A DNA stretch of 64,000 bases from Chitinophaga varians (GCF_014529945.1 NZ_JACVFB010000003.1:62001-126000), one strand, 5' to 3'; positions 7,787 to 17,156 are shown, counted from the stretch's first letter. The notes: generated by a model not told the origin, from the sequence alone. Translations and numbers: made by a program.

Positions 7787-9643
7787 CTACTTCTGTTTAC
7801 CCCATGCATCGAATTTTTTGTCTTGCATGGTGTATATTCTGGATGCGCCCTCGCCATCCGTATCGTTGTGAGCAGAAGGGGCGAACGGTACTACTACAGC
7901 GCCGGAAGTGTTGATCAGCGCTACTTCCTCTACATCATTATTCATACGGACCACCTGCGAAAGGCCAAGGTTGAAGTCTGTAGCTGACTTGTATTCAAAC
8001 GGAATGCCTACCTTACCCTGTGGATTCAGGAAGCCATACTTACCATCTGCGTTCGTCACCATAGCCAGACCATCGCTAAAAGGCCTCATATTGTAGTAAC
8101 CTTTCAGGTTGATCACCTTACCACCCTGAGGATTGATAAAGAAGCTGTTGCCCTGTTTGTCAGTCACCAGCAACAAGCCATTGGTGAAAACGCCGGAGGT
8201 AACGTAAGGGCCGGCTACCGCTTTGCCGGTACGGTCGTAAATAGTGGTCACACCGGCCAGTGGTCCATCTTCTTCCGATTTATTAGCGAATATCAGTTTG
8301 GTGGCAGGATCAACGGTGATGTCCACAAATTCCATGGGCAGCAGCATTTGGCCAGCGGAGGTCATCACGCCAAATATCCTGTCTTCTATTCTGTTGGGAG
8401 AAGCTTTCACCAGGTCCTCTGACAGGGACTCCACATGTTCTTTAATGGGCACCAGCTGTTTGGCAGCGGTATCCAGGCGATAATACTGAAACACAGGGGC
8501 CTTGCCGTTGGCAAAGAACCAGGGCGTGATCTGATGCAGGTTTTCATACTTGTAAGGGACCGCTATTTTGCCGGTAGCGGCGTCTATAAATCCGAATTTA
8601 CCGCTGGCGCCCTCTCCTACCATCATCAAACCGGTATGGTTAGGTTCCAGGTTACGTAAGACGATGGTTTTCTTTCCTTCTTTAGTCCCATCCTGGATAT
8701 GTATTTTGATCTTCGCCACATTTCCTTTGAAGTAGGCATCCACGTAACCTTCGTCCACATCGTCGAAAGGTGTTTCGGACGGCATTTTGTCCAGGATGTC
8801 TTTCTGCAGGGCCGCCATGTCTTTATAGGCGCCTTTCTCCAGGTTTTTCAACAGTCCTTCCACTATTTTTTTATAGTCTTTCAGCAGCACCTGGATGTTT
8901 TCGCCACCTTCCGGTGCTCTGGTATAACTGGTCCGGTCCAGCTGCTTACCATCCTTATTAAATGCTTCCATTTCGAGGTAACCTTTGTAGGCTTCCTTCT
9001 TCAGGGACACCCGGACAAAGTTGTCCTGGATACGCACCAATTTAACGGCAGTACCTTTAAAGTCGGCCTTATCATGCTGATTATCCAACTGAATAACGGC
9101 CGTTTTCACCGGATAACTGTACGTTGCCTCTGTCAGGACACTATCGATTGTTTTCAGGGAACTTAACCGGTGAGACTCACTCAGGTCGAGCTTCTCTGAT
9201 TGTTTGCTTCCGTCGTGGAAGTATATTTCTTTGGTAACAAAAACGGGCGTTTCCGCGGAGCCTCTACGCAGGGAAGGTCCGTCCGGTTCCAGCTGGCTGT
9301 AGCCGTTGCCATACTTCTGGTTGAAACCCACATCGCTGAGGGCCAACTGATAGGCCTCCTCCATCTGCGCCGGATCTGCAATAGAAAAAGGGGTGCCCTC
9401 TCTTTCATCTTCCGGCTTAAAATGTTGCGGCTTATCCTCGTCTTTGAAATTTCCCATGAATCGGATGAAAGCGCCTACTTTTTCATTTTCGTCTTCCAAT
9501 TGTGCTTTCGCTTCGTCCAGACTTTTGCCGTCTAATTGTTTTACAAAGTCTACTACAAACTGGGATGGCTTGTGGCTTTTACATGCCTGCGAAGCAAGCA
9601 TCACTGCTACGCATGTACTAAATCGAATGGCGGTTTTCCTCAT
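7787..9643 (-). CDS. WG-repeat lipoprotein, function unknown
   Basis: A 618-residue secreted protein with a lipobox (LASQAC near residue 22), so probably anchored in the outer or inner membrane. The first half has no family I recognise (VDFVKQLDGKSLDEAKAQLEDE, then lysine-rich beta-strand segments). The second half holds imperfect WG/KWG-type repeats: GKFGFIDAATGKIAVPYKYE, GNSFFINPQGGKVINL, GKYGFLNPQGKVGIPFEYK and ALINTSGAVVVPF. Such repeats build beta-propeller-like or solenoid surfaces and are usually binding modules. It stands alone between terminators. No enzymatic motif is visible. Confidence 0.8.
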   Translation of the reverse strand: MRKTAIRFSTCVAVMLASQACKSHKPSQFVVDFVKQLDGKSLDEAKAQLEDENEKVGAFIRFMGNFKDEDKPQHFKPEDEREGTPFSIADPAQMEEAYQLALSDVGFNQKYGNGYSQLEPDGPSLRRGSAETPVFVTKEIYFHDGSKQSEKLDLSESHRLSSLKTIDSVLTEATYSYPVKTAVIQLDNQHDKADFKGTAVKLVRIQDNFVRVSLKKEAYKGYLEMEAFNKDGKQLDRTSYTRAPEGGENIQVLLKDYKKIVEGLLKNLEKGAYKDMAALQKDILDKMPSETPFDDVDEGYVDAYFKGNVAKIKIHIQDGTKEGKKTIVLRNLEPNHTGLMMVGEGASGKFGFIDAATGKIAVPYKYENLHQITPWFFANGKAPVFQYYRLDTAAKQLVPIKEHVESLSEDLVKASPNRIEDRIFGVMTSAGQMLLPMEFVDITVDPATKLIFANKSEEDGPLAGVTTIYDRTGKAVAGPYVTSGVFTNGLLLVTDKQGNSFFINPQGGKVINLKGYYNMRPFSDGLAMVTNADGKYGFLNPQGKVGIPFEYKSATDFNLGLSQVVRMNNDVEEVALINTSGAVVVPFAPSAHNDTDGEGASRIYTMQDKKFDAWGKQK

Positions 9644-9816
9644 TGATCGTTATTAATATTTAAAACATGGGGGAATTGGATATAACAAACCCTTACGGGC
9701 GAAAAATAGTTAAAAAATGCTAACTATCAAAAAAGCAACGACTTATGCCGGCCGGATTATATACCGGAATGCGCTAACTTTATGCCGTCGCCGGTATCAT
9801 TATCATCAGTGTTTTT

Positions 9817-10632
9817 ATGAAGGACCATGCTTTATCCATTCTTCGCCACCGCACCCATCAACCTGCTGCCAGGGCACAGATAACCCTGCAACAAAATATG
9901 TTCACCTTTCTGCTGGAGGGAGAGAAAACAGTTCATTTTGCCGGCACACAGGTGACCGTAAAGCCGCACCAGTTTATCATGTTAGCTGCGGGCAACTGTC
10001 TGATGAGTGAAAAGCTGGCCTCCAAAGAAGCGGCCTATCACGCCATTCTCCTGCTCTTTGAGGGTAAACTGCTGTCCGATTTTTTTGACCGTCACCCTTC
10101 GTTGTCGGGCCAGTCTACCCAAACGTCTGCCGAACCGTTTGTGCTGTTTGAGAAAGATGAGTTCCTCGTAAGTTTCATTCACTCGCTGGATTGTATGCTC
10201 CGGAGCGGGCAGGCTATCCACCCCGATCTGCGAAAAGTAAAACTGGAAGAATTGTTCCTGTATCTGGCCATACACAGCCCGGAACAAATGCAACGGATGC
10301 GGAATATGCATACCGAAGCGGGCGAAGACCTGATGATCCGCCAGGCGGTCACTTCCCATATGGACCACAGCATCACGGTAGAAGAGCTGGCCTTTCTCTG
10401 TAATATGAGCCTGTCTTCTTTCAAGCGTAAGTTTGCCCGGATGTATGGCAACAGCCCCAACAGATGGCTACTGGAGAAAAGAATGGAGCGGGCCGCCACC
10501 ATGCTGCGGCAGGACAACCGCAAGGCCAGTGAAATTTACTATGAGCTGGGTTACGAAAATCTTTCCAGCTTTATTCAATCCTTCAAACAGATTTACGGTA
10601 TCACCCCCAAACAGTATCAACTGTCAAATTGA
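9817..10632 (+). CDS. AraC-family transcriptional regulator (cupin-type N-terminus)
   Basis: 271 residues. The N-terminal half (HQPAARAQITLQQNMFTFLL then VTVKPHQFIMLAAGN) looks like the small beta-barrel ligand or dimerisation domain common in AraC proteins. The C-terminal 100 residues hold the two helix-turn-helices (SITVEELAFLCNMSLSSFKRK; KASEIYYELGYENLSSFIQS, then FKQIYGITPKQYQ). It is followed 93 bp later by the PEBP gene, which has its own promoter, so regulation of that gene is possible but not shown. Confidence 0.87.
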   Translation: MKDHALSILRHRTHQPAARAQITLQQNMFTFLLEGEKTVHFAGTQVTVKPHQFIMLAAGNCLMSEKLASKEAAYHAILLLFEGKLLSDFFDRHPSLSGQSTQTSAEPFVLFEKDEFLVSFIHSLDCMLRSGQAIHPDLRKVKLEELFLYLAIHSPEQMQRMRNMHTEAGEDLMIRQAVTSHMDHSITVEELAFLCNMSLSSFKRKFARMYGNSPNRWLLEKRMERAATMLRQDNRKASEIYYELGYENLSSFIQSFKQIYGITPKQYQLSN

Positions 10633-10667
10633 ACGTTTAGCCATACTTTCTGACCGGTTGCCTATCG

Positions 10668-10696
10668 TTTGCAGCCTCGCATGGGCGCTACCTTTG
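10668..10696 (+). promoter_or_regulatory. Bacteroidota-type promoter of the PEBP gene
   Basis: TTTG at 10668-10671, a 17-bp spacer and TACCTTTG at 10689-10696 fit the consensus TTTG-N17-23-TAnnTTTG exactly. Transcription would begin close to 10703, leaving a leader of about 20 bases before the ATG at 10726. Confidence 0.7.
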
Positions 10697-10725
10697 AGCC
10701 ATCATTCAAATAAAAAGAAAAGAAT

Positions 10726-11214
10726 ATGGCAACGTCTTTCACTTTAAAGAGCAACGAATTAGGCGGACAACTGGGCCCTCAACATTATGCTAACGGTATG
10801 GGCTATACGGGCAATAACCAGTCGCCACAACTCTATTGGGAGCATGCGCCCGCCGCTACACAAAGCTTCGCGGTCACCATCTATGATCTGGATGCGCCTA
10901 CCGGCAGCGGTTTCTGGCACTGGGTGGTTTTCAATATCCCCTCAGACATTCATGAGTTGGCTGCAGGCGCCGGTACGCCGGAGAAAAACCTGCTTCCGGC
11001 AGGAGCGATACAAAGTAATACAGATGCAGGTATGCCCGGTTACATCGGCGTGGCTCCCAATGACGGCCCGGCTCACCGTTATCTGATCACCGTACACGCC
11101 CTCCGTGAAAAACTGGAACTGCACAAAGAGGCCACACCGGCGTTGGTAGGCTTTAATCTCCACTTTGTTACACTGGCCAGGGCTTCAATGGTGGTGTACG
11201 GCCAAAAACATTAA
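10726..11214 (+). CDS. YbhB/YbcL-type PEBP-family protein (Raf-kinase-inhibitor-like)
   Basis: 162 residues, the usual size for bacterial phosphatidylethanolamine-binding-protein homologues. Family signatures are NQSPQLYWEHAPA, the ligand-pocket motif YDLDAPTGSGFWHWVVFNIP (normally DPDAP; here D-L-D-A-P) and, toward the C-terminus, GPAHRYLITVHAL. No signal peptide, so cytoplasmic. The bacterial role is not settled; ligands are anionic small molecules. It has a clear promoter of its own and follows an AraC regulator. Confidence 0.9.
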   Translation: MATSFTLKSNELGGQLGPQHYANGMGYTGNNQSPQLYWEHAPAATQSFAVTIYDLDAPTGSGFWHWVVFNIPSDIHELAAGAGTPEKNLLPAGAIQSNTDAGMPGYIGVAPNDGPAHRYLITVHALREKLELHKEATPALVGFNLHFVTLARASMVVYGQKH

Positions 11215-11271
11215 AAGCATGTCCCGGTATGATGACGGTACCGGGACTATTGTACTTCAACATCATACGCC

Positions 11272-11649
11272 ATGCATTCAACATACATCTGCGAAGATCT
11301 TGAGCAGGAGCTGTGTAGCCTCAGCAGACACTATGAGGCACAAGGCTTCCATCATCATTTTTACCTGGAGAATGGTTCACTGGTTTGCAGTAAATATGAT
11401 CTGGTATTAACAGACCCCTACATCAGTGTATATGAAAACCGCTACTATCCTAAAAGAGAGGGTATTCCTCACGGCTTTTGTGTATTTGCCATCACTGTCA
11501 GTAAAGCGCCCTGCGTGTTGAAAGGATTGTTTTTGTTGCCGCAGGGACTGTTGACACAACAGCAGATATCCCGGGAGATAGTGTGCCAGTTGAGGCTACA
11601 GCAAGTGTGTCCGGAGATATTTAAAGCAGCAGAAAGCGCTGTGAAATAA
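11272..11649 (+). CDS. Hypothetical protein, 125 residues
   Basis: I do not recognise this family. It is a soluble, Cys-containing protein (five Cys) with no signal peptide or membrane helix. The middle section GHHHFYLENGSLVCSKYD-like strands and the ISVYENRYYPKREG segment suggest a small alpha/beta fold. It lies 57 bp after the PEBP gene in the same direction and could be cotranscribed. The open frame is complete, has normal codon use for this genome and does not shadow another gene, which supports it being real. Confidence 0.6.
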   Translation: MHSTYICEDLEQELCSLSRHYEAQGFHHHFYLENGSLVCSKYDLVLTDPYISVYENRYYPKREGIPHGFCVFAITVSKAPCVLKGLFLLPQGLLTQQQISREIVCQLRLQQVCPEIFKAAESAVK

Positions 11650-11673
11650 AAGCCGGATCGTAATGACCCGGCC
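11644..11673 (-). terminator. Terminator between convergent genes
   Basis: GCCGG (11652-11656) pairs with CCGGC (11668-11672); on the minus strand the stem is followed by TTTTATTT. It follows the bacilliredoxin stop and lies just after the end of the 125-residue gene. Confidence 0.55.
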
Positions 11674-11678
11674 ATTAT

Positions 11679-12104
11679 TTATACGGCAACATACTCTTCA
11701 AGGACACTCATCAGGTCCTCCGCGACAGCGTTCGCATCCCTGCTTTCAATCCTGAACTTCGGAATGAAATACACCAGTTCATTGTCTTTAAACAGGGCGA
11801 TAGCGGGTGAAGAAGGTGGAATGTCTGCGATGTAACTGCGAAAACGCGCAGTAGCTTCCAGGTCCTGACCCGCAAACACCGTCACGACCCGGTCCGGCTT
11901 CTTAATACTGCTATCTTCCATGATTTTCCGGATGGCGGGGCGGGCCATACCGGCGGCGCAGCCGCAGACACTATTGATGATCACCAGTGTTGTTCCGGAC
12001 TCGGACATCACTTTGTCTACGTCTGCAGCAGTAAGCAGTTCTTTTACGCCTACGTCAAGAAGCTCATCTTTAAATGGTTTAATCATTAACGGGGAGTAGG
12101 GCAT
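11679..12104 (-). CDS. BrxA/BrxB-family bacilliredoxin
   Basis: 141 residues of the YphP/YqiW family. The catalytic CGC motif is present as NSVCGCAAGMARPA (Cys47, Gly48, Cys49), followed by the conserved TVFAGQDLEATARFR and PPSSPAIALFKDNELVYFIP segments. In Firmicutes these proteins remove bacillithiol from mixed disulfides; several Bacteroidota carry the family too. Which low-molecular-weight thiol is used here cannot be seen. Single gene, minus strand. Confidence 0.92.
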   Translation of the reverse strand: MPYSPLMIKPFKDELLDVGVKELLTAADVDKVMSESGTTLVIINSVCGCAAGMARPAIRKIMEDSSIKKPDRVVTVFAGQDLEATARFRSYIADIPPSSPAIALFKDNELVYFIPKFRIESRDANAVAEDLMSVLEEYVAV

Positions 12105-12289
12105 AACAATCTGTTTTGAGGTTTAAAAAAAGGGTAATCATATCACGTCTTATAACATCAAAATCACCAAAATGTTATCGGTAGATACCGCTTTACAGAG
12201 GTCTCTTTTTTTCTGACGCAGATTTCAGAATGTCGGAAACGCCCCGAAAAAGTTCGCAAACGACCACCCTGCCAATAAGCTTATCGACA

Positions 12290-12297
12290 TATCTTTG
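12290..12297 (+). promoter_or_regulatory. Candidate -7 element (TATCTTTG) of the VOC gene
   Basis: Exact match to TAnnTTTG, 55 bp before the ATG at 12352. No TTTG -33 box at the standard distance. Confidence 0.4.
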
Positions 12298-12351
12298 AGA
12301 TCCATAGCAACACACTTCATAAAAAACCTTTCATCATTAAACCCGTCAGTT

Positions 12352-12738
12352 ATGAAAACGAAAAAAATCTGGGCTAATTTCGGCGTTCAGAATTTAGAGC
12401 GCACCACTGCTTTTTATAAACAACTAGGCTTCAAACACAACGGCGCTTCGGAGCAGCTGACCAGTTTCTTCGTCGGCGATGATAGTTTTATCATCCACTT
12501 TTTTCTGAAGGACGTGCTCGAACCGGCCATGAAGGGGCCCCTCATGGCTACCAGTACCGGCAATGAAATTATATTCACCCTTGCTGCCGATACGAACGAA
12601 GAAGTGGACAGCTGGGCAAAAGAGATACAGCAAGCCGGAGGGACCATCGTTTCCCAACCGGAAGCGTTTGGAAACGATTATTACGGTTTCGTGTTTACCG
12701 ATCCTGACGGCCATAAATTCAACGTATTTCGTATGTAG
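12352..12738 (+). CDS. VOC-superfamily protein (glyoxalase/bleomycin-resistance fold)
   Basis: 128 residues from the ATG at 12352; the frame is open 57 bases further upstream but without an in-frame ATG and before a good promoter element. Two beta-alpha-beta-beta-beta modules are visible: IWANFGVQNLERTTAFYKQL in the first, and ADTNEEVDSWAKEIQQAGGT followed by GFVFTDPDGHKFNVFRM in the second. The closing DPDGHKFN is typical of this superfamily. Members bind metals or sequester small ligands; the substrate is unknown. Confidence 0.88.
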   Translation: MKTKKIWANFGVQNLERTTAFYKQLGFKHNGASEQLTSFFVGDDSFIIHFFLKDVLEPAMKGPLMATSTGNEIIFTLAADTNEEVDSWAKEIQQAGGTIVSQPEAFGNDYYGFVFTDPDGHKFNVFRM

Positions 12739-12745
12739 TATGTCG

Positions 12746-14494
12746 TTACAACACCTGGGGAACTTCCTCCTGGCTTAACTTCCATCCGCCGGCACGTTGT
12801 TGTATGTCCCATAGTCTGGCGTACAGCCCTTTATTTTCCAACAGCATAGCATGGTTTCCGCTTTCGTGTATGCGCCCGTCTTTCAGCACCAGTATCTGAT
12901 CGGCCCGAACGATCGTGCTGAGCTTGTGAGCGATAACGATCACTGTTTTTTCTTTTACCAGCTGCTGGATAGCCTGCTGTATCTGCACCTCATTTTCCGG
13001 GTCCAGTGAGGCCGTCGCTTCATCCAGCAATACGATCGGCGCGTTTTTCAGCAGCGCCCGTGCTATGCTGATTCGCTGTTTCTGTCCGCCGGAGAGGCGA
13101 TTGCCATTCTCTCCAACCCTGCTGTTGATGCCGTCAGGCATCTCCCAGGCAAACTCCATCACGAGGGCACGGTCTGCTGCGTCGATCACCTGTTCATAGG
13201 TGGCCTGCGGATTACCGTAGCGAATGTTGTTGTAGATGGTATCGTCAAAAAGGTACACCTCCTGAAACACTTCACTGATCAGGCTGTACACCGTGGCCGG
13301 CTCCATGTCCCGTACATCGGCGCCACCGATTTTCACACTGCCGCTATCGGCATCCCAGAAGCGGGCGATCAGGGAGGTAACCGTAGTCTTCCCCGAACCG
13401 GATGGCCCCACAAGGGCTGTCAGTGTTTTCTCCGGAATATGAAATGATACGTCCTGCAATACCGGCTGCCCAGGCAGGTAAGAGAAATTTACCCGTTCAA
13501 AGCAGATATGGTGACCAGCAGGGTGCCATGCCCGTCCGCCTTGCTGCACCGGCGTTTCCAACACTTCAATGATGCGGCCCATACTAATGTTCATATAACG
13601 CAGCAACGTATAGTCCACCAGCACAATTTTGATCGGTTCATATAATCGGTACCCCATAATAAGGAAAGCCACCAGTGCGGGAATAGACAAACTACCGCCG
13701 GCAAAAAAATGGGCCCCTGCCAATATCATCACCAAAAAACAGGCTTCCAGCACCGCAGCCGCGAGCAGCATAAAAGGCCCCGGAATGCCTTCCGTACGGA
13801 TACTGGCGCGACGAAAATCATCCAACGCCTGTTGTAAGGTGCTGAAGCGGTCACCCGTCATGCCGTAGGATTTGATATGCCGGATACCCGTTACATACTC
13901 CAGGAACCGCGCGCCTGTAGCGTTACGGGCTTCGATATGTTTCACGCCCGGCCGCTGCATCAGCCAGGTGGCCACCTGCGTCAACAGCCATACCAGCGGC
14001 AATGCCAGCCACAGCACCAGCGCCAACCGCCAGTCTGTGATAAAGAGAAAAACAGATACGATGACAAAAGCGAAACAGGCCGCCGCCAAACCTCCCACGG
14101 TATGCCCGAAAATCAATTCGAAATTGGCCACGTCCTGCAGTACCACCGAAGCCAGATCTCCCGGGTCCCGCTGTTTGAAAGCACCCATGGAGATTTTTTG
14201 CAGCTGCTGTCCCAGCTTCACCCGTAAAACGGTGGAGAGCGTATAGGTCATTTTATTGGAGACGACAAACGTCTTCACGGAAACAAATAGTTGTATCAGT
14301 AACAGCCCCGTCATGATAGCGACGTAGCTCCACAAGCGCTGCTGATGAGGATTAGGTGAAAACAGCTCCTGAATAATGAGCAACAGGAAACCTGTTGGCA
14401 CCGCCACAAACATGCTGTGCAAACATTCCAGCAGGATGCTTTTCCTCACCAATGCCGGCGCCGCTTTGAAAATATAGCGTAGGTTTTGGATCAT
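12746..14494 (-). CDS. ABC half-transporter (membrane + ATPase), siderophore-type, second subunit
   Basis: 582 residues from the ATG at 14494, 10 bp after the partner gene stops; the open frame further upstream overlaps that gene. Six membrane helices in residues 1-310, then an ATPase domain with GPSGSGKTT (Walker A), LSGGQKQRI (signature) and IVLLDEAT (Walker B), D-loop ASLDPENE and IVIAHKLSTI (H-loop). Together with the 581-residue partner it should make a heterodimer. Because a siderophore-interacting reductase is cotranscribed and a TonB receptor diverges, the pair resembles mycobacterial IrtAB, where exporter-fold ABC proteins import ferric siderophores. Import rather than export is inferred from context. 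Confidence 0.88.
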   Translation of the reverse strand: MIQNLRYIFKAAPALVRKSILLECLHSMFVAVPTGFLLLIIQELFSPNPHQQRLWSYVAIMTGLLLIQLFVSVKTFVVSNKMTYTLSTVLRVKLGQQLQKISMGAFKQRDPGDLASVVLQDVANFELIFGHTVGGLAAACFAFVIVSVFLFITDWRLALVLWLALPLVWLLTQVATWLMQRPGVKHIEARNATGARFLEYVTGIRHIKSYGMTGDRFSTLQQALDDFRRASIRTEGIPGPFMLLAAAVLEACFLVMILAGAHFFAGGSLSIPALVAFLIMGYRLYEPIKIVLVDYTLLRYMNISMGRIIEVLETPVQQGGRAWHPAGHHICFERVNFSYLPGQPVLQDVSFHIPEKTLTALVGPSGSGKTTVTSLIARFWDADSGSVKIGGADVRDMEPATVYSLISEVFQEVYLFDDTIYNNIRYGNPQATYEQVIDAADRALVMEFAWEMPDGINSRVGENGNRLSGGQKQRISIARALLKNAPIVLLDEATASLDPENEVQIQQAIQQLVKEKTVIVIAHKLSTIVRADQILVLKDGRIHESGNHAMLLENKGLYARLWDIQQRAGGWKLSQEEVPQVL

Positions 14495-14504
14495 ACCATG
14501 AATA

Positions 14505-16250
14505 TTAAATAACAAAAGATTTCGCACGGGTGTGCGCGTCCCACATGCGCTGATAGGGGGCACAGTCCCGCAATAATTCTTCGTGTCTGCCGCGGCCCGT
14601 TATCTGCCCCTTGTCCATCACAATAATCTGATCACTATTCGTAATGGTGCTCAGCCGATGCGCGATCACCACCACGGTCTTGTTCCGTATCAGTTTACCA
14701 AAGGCCTGTTGTATCAGGTATTCGTTCTCCGGATCACTGAATGCAGTGGCTTCGTCCAACACGATGATGGGCGCGTCTTTCAGAATAGCCCTCGCCAGCT
14801 GGACGCGCTGTTGCTCCCCACCGCTCAAATGCACGCCGCCGGCGCCCCACAGCGTTTGGTAACCCAGCGGTAGTGATATAATAAAATCGTGGCATTGTGC
14901 CGCTTTAGCGGCGGCTATCACTTCTGCCTCGGTCTTGTCCATCCCCATCCTGATATTATCATAGAGCGTTTGCCGGAACATAAAATTATCCTGGAACACA
15001 AAAGACACCAGCTGCATCAGCTCCGATGTTGCTACCTGCTTTATATCTGTATCTCCGATGTAAATCGTTCCCTGTTGCACATCCCAGAAGCGCGGTATCA
15101 ACTGCGCGATAGTGGACTTGCCCGAGCCCGAAGGTCCCACCAGGGCGGTGACGGTGCCCTGCGGCACCGTGAAACTCACATTCCGCAATACTTCCCGTGT
15201 ATCATCATACCCAAACGAAACCTGTTTAAACCGGAGATCATAGCCGTTGCGCAACGTTTCGTTCCCTGCTGTTTGTTGCTCTTCGCTGAACAACACTTCA
15301 TCCAGCCGCTTTACACCGTGACTGATAACGGATATCTGCGAACCCAGGCTGGACAAAGAAAACAACGGACGTATATATCCCACGCCCAGCAGCAGGAACA
15401 TAAACAGTACCGACAGCTGCAGCCCATGAGAGAAGTAGAGGTACAGGCCCAGCGCCAGCACCGGCAGCGTAGCGTTGCTTACAAAACTGATGAATACCCC
15501 GAATGGCGGCGATGATTGCCGCACCCATTTTATCACCATGTCATAAAAGCCATCTACCCGGCTGTTGTAACGCTCGAAGCTGTCCGCATCATGACCGAAA
15601 ATGCGGATGACCGGCATGGCCCGCACGAATTCCACAATGCCGGTGTTCATATCTTCGATAGATTGATGATAGGCCTTCATCAGCGCCATACGACTTTTAT
15701 TGAACATCACCGGGATGATCACCGCCAGCAATACAACGGGAATACAGCTCACCAGTGCCAGCTGCCAGTTGACCGTAAACAGATACCCGAGTGTGAGTAC
15801 CGGCAGCGCGATCCCTTTCACCAGATCAGGGATGCTGTGCGCCACAAAATTTTCGATGCGCTCAATATCGTCCGCCATGATTTTTTTCAGCACGCCGGAG
15901 TTGTTATTATTGATATACCCCAGCGGTAACCTCGCCAGTTTGGCCGCCATCTGCATACGCAGCTCATACAGGATATTGAAAGCCGCCGTATGCGACGCCA
16001 TGCCGGAAGCATACAGGAAAGCGCTGGCAGCCAGCATAGCCGCCACGCCCCAGATGACATACCGCTGTACCAGCGCAATATCCACCGGAGGGGCGGTAAT
16101 CGCTTTGAGGATGTAGTAGACCAGCGCATAAGGGATGAGGGATAACACCGCATACAGTACCGCCAGCAGCGCCGACAGCGACAGCATATTTTTCCTGCTG
16201 CCGGCTATTTCCAGCAGTCGTGCGACGCCTGATTTAGAGGTTTGTTTCAT
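14505..16250 (-). CDS. ABC half-transporter (membrane + ATPase), siderophore-type, first subunit
   Basis: 581 residues. N-terminal membrane domain with six helices (LSLSALLAVLYAVLSLIPYAL and onward), then ATPase motifs GPSGSGKST, LSGGEQQRV, IIVLDEAT and VVVIAHRLSTI. The start overlaps the stop of the siderophore-interacting protein gene by 4 bp (ATGA), a sign of translational coupling. In IrtA the siderophore-interacting domain is fused to the N-terminus of one such subunit; here it is a separate but coupled gene. Other possible role: export of a peptide or siderophore. Confidence 0.88.
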   Translation of the reverse strand: MKQTSKSGVARLLEIAGSRKNMLSLSALLAVLYAVLSLIPYALVYYILKAITAPPVDIALVQRYVIWGVAAMLAASAFLYASGMASHTAAFNILYELRMQMAAKLARLPLGYINNNNSGVLKKIMADDIERIENFVAHSIPDLVKGIALPVLTLGYLFTVNWQLALVSCIPVVLLAVIIPVMFNKSRMALMKAYHQSIEDMNTGIVEFVRAMPVIRIFGHDADSFERYNSRVDGFYDMVIKWVRQSSPPFGVFISFVSNATLPVLALGLYLYFSHGLQLSVLFMFLLLGVGYIRPLFSLSSLGSQISVISHGVKRLDEVLFSEEQQTAGNETLRNGYDLRFKQVSFGYDDTREVLRNVSFTVPQGTVTALVGPSGSGKSTIAQLIPRFWDVQQGTIYIGDTDIKQVATSELMQLVSFVFQDNFMFRQTLYDNIRMGMDKTEAEVIAAAKAAQCHDFIISLPLGYQTLWGAGGVHLSGGEQQRVQLARAILKDAPIIVLDEATAFSDPENEYLIQQAFGKLIRNKTVVVIAHRLSTITNSDQIIVMDKGQITGRGRHEELLRDCAPYQRMWDAHTRAKSFVI

Positions 16251-17062
16251 AGTTCCTGGTTTTCTTTATGACGTTCGGGAGCGGATTGCTCTTCAGATGT
16301 TCCGGCCCTCCAGTAAGCGAAAGCGTACAGCTCTTCTTTTGTCCAGTGATGCTCCTGGCGGAAGTATTGCCGCAGCGCTTTTACGGTGGAAAATTCCGCC
16401 GCCACGTAGGCGAATTTTGACACGCCCGGCTGCGGCAGGTGTTGCCTCCGCGCAGTACAAGCCAATAAGCTACCGGCTTCAGGATTATCGTTATATAGCC
16501 AGTCGATGCTGACACCGGAAGGCGTATGGATCACCTGTTCATCTGCCTCGTCGTGTACTTCAATAATAGCGCGGCCTTTTGCCGTGGCCGGCAGGGTCTC
16601 CAGGATATTGCTCAGCACCGGGATAGCGGTAGCGTCGCCAATCAGGAAGTACCAGTTGGCCGCTGGTACCAGCTCCGTTGCCCTGTCATGCATAGCCACG
16701 CCTAATACATCGCCGGGCTGGCACCGCAGGGCCCATGCGGAAGCCGGGCCGTTGTCGCCGTGTACCACAAAATCGATGTACATCTCTCTATTGACGGCAT
16801 CATAACCGCGGTGGGTATAGGTACGGACCACGGGGCGCACGTCCCCGGGCTGATGGACCCATTGCTTTTTTTCGTAGTCAAAATCCGGGAAATAGATTTT
16901 GTCGACCCCCGCAGGGGGGATAAAAATCTTGTTGTTGGCGCCGGGCGTGGTGTTGGCAAAAAGTGCCACTTCATCGCCGGTAAGCGTTATCCTGATATAG
17001 TGAGGGGTAATCGTTGTTTTCCTTTTGACTGTCAGTTCGGCTTGTATCGTCTTTTTGCTCAT
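16247..17062 (-). CDS. Siderophore-interacting protein, FAD-dependent ferric reductase
   Basis: 271 residues from the ATG at 17062 (MSKKTIQAELTV); the frame continues upstream through the operator region, which argues against an earlier start. The FAD-binding signature is VVRTYTHRGYD (RxYT), followed by FVVHGDNGPASAWALRCQPGD; the NAD(P)-side segment YFLIGDATAIPVLSNILETL and the closing YAFAYWRAG are typical of the SIP/ViuB family. These enzymes reduce ferric iron held by siderophores in the cytoplasm and so release it. First gene of the three-gene operon with the two ABC half-transporters. Confidence 0.93.
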   Translation of the reverse strand: MSKKTIQAELTVKRKTTITPHYIRITLTGDEVALFANTTPGANNKIFIPPAGVDKIYFPDFDYEKKQWVHQPGDVRPVVRTYTHRGYDAVNREMYIDFVVHGDNGPASAWALRCQPGDVLGVAMHDRATELVPAANWYFLIGDATAIPVLSNILETLPATAKGRAIIEVHDEADEQVIHTPSGVSIDWLYNDNPEAGSLLACTARRQHLPQPGVSKFAYVAAEFSTVKALRQYFRQEHHWTKEELYAFAYWRAGTSEEQSAPERHKENQEL

Positions 17063-17094
17063 GGTGTACTGATTTACAGTTGATTGATGTCCGC

Positions 17095-17110
17095 CCGGAA
17101 AATTTTCCGG
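17095..17110. promoter_or_regulatory. 16-bp perfect palindrome, candidate operator
   Basis: CCGGAAAATTTTCCGG is self-complementary over 16 bp and lies 33 bp before the start of the siderophore-interacting protein gene, in the region shared with the divergent regulator. Likely a repressor site; which protein binds is unknown. Confidence 0.5.
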
Positions 17111-17116
17111 ATCGGA

Positions 17117-17130
17117 GCGAATGCATTCGC
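17117..17130. promoter_or_regulatory. 14-bp perfect palindrome, candidate operator
   Basis: GCGAATGCATTCGC, perfectly self-complementary, six bases from the palindrome at 17095-17110. GAATGCATTC resembles the core of iron-regulator sites only loosely. Confidence 0.45.
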
Positions 17131-17138
17131 AAAGTTTG

Positions 17139-17154
17139 ATGAAATTGCTTTCAT
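17139..17154. promoter_or_regulatory. Inverted repeat ATGAAA-N4-TTTCAT
   Basis: Six-base arms with a 4-base spacer in the same divergent control region; a third candidate protein-binding site. Confidence 0.35.
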
Positions 17155-17156
17155 GT

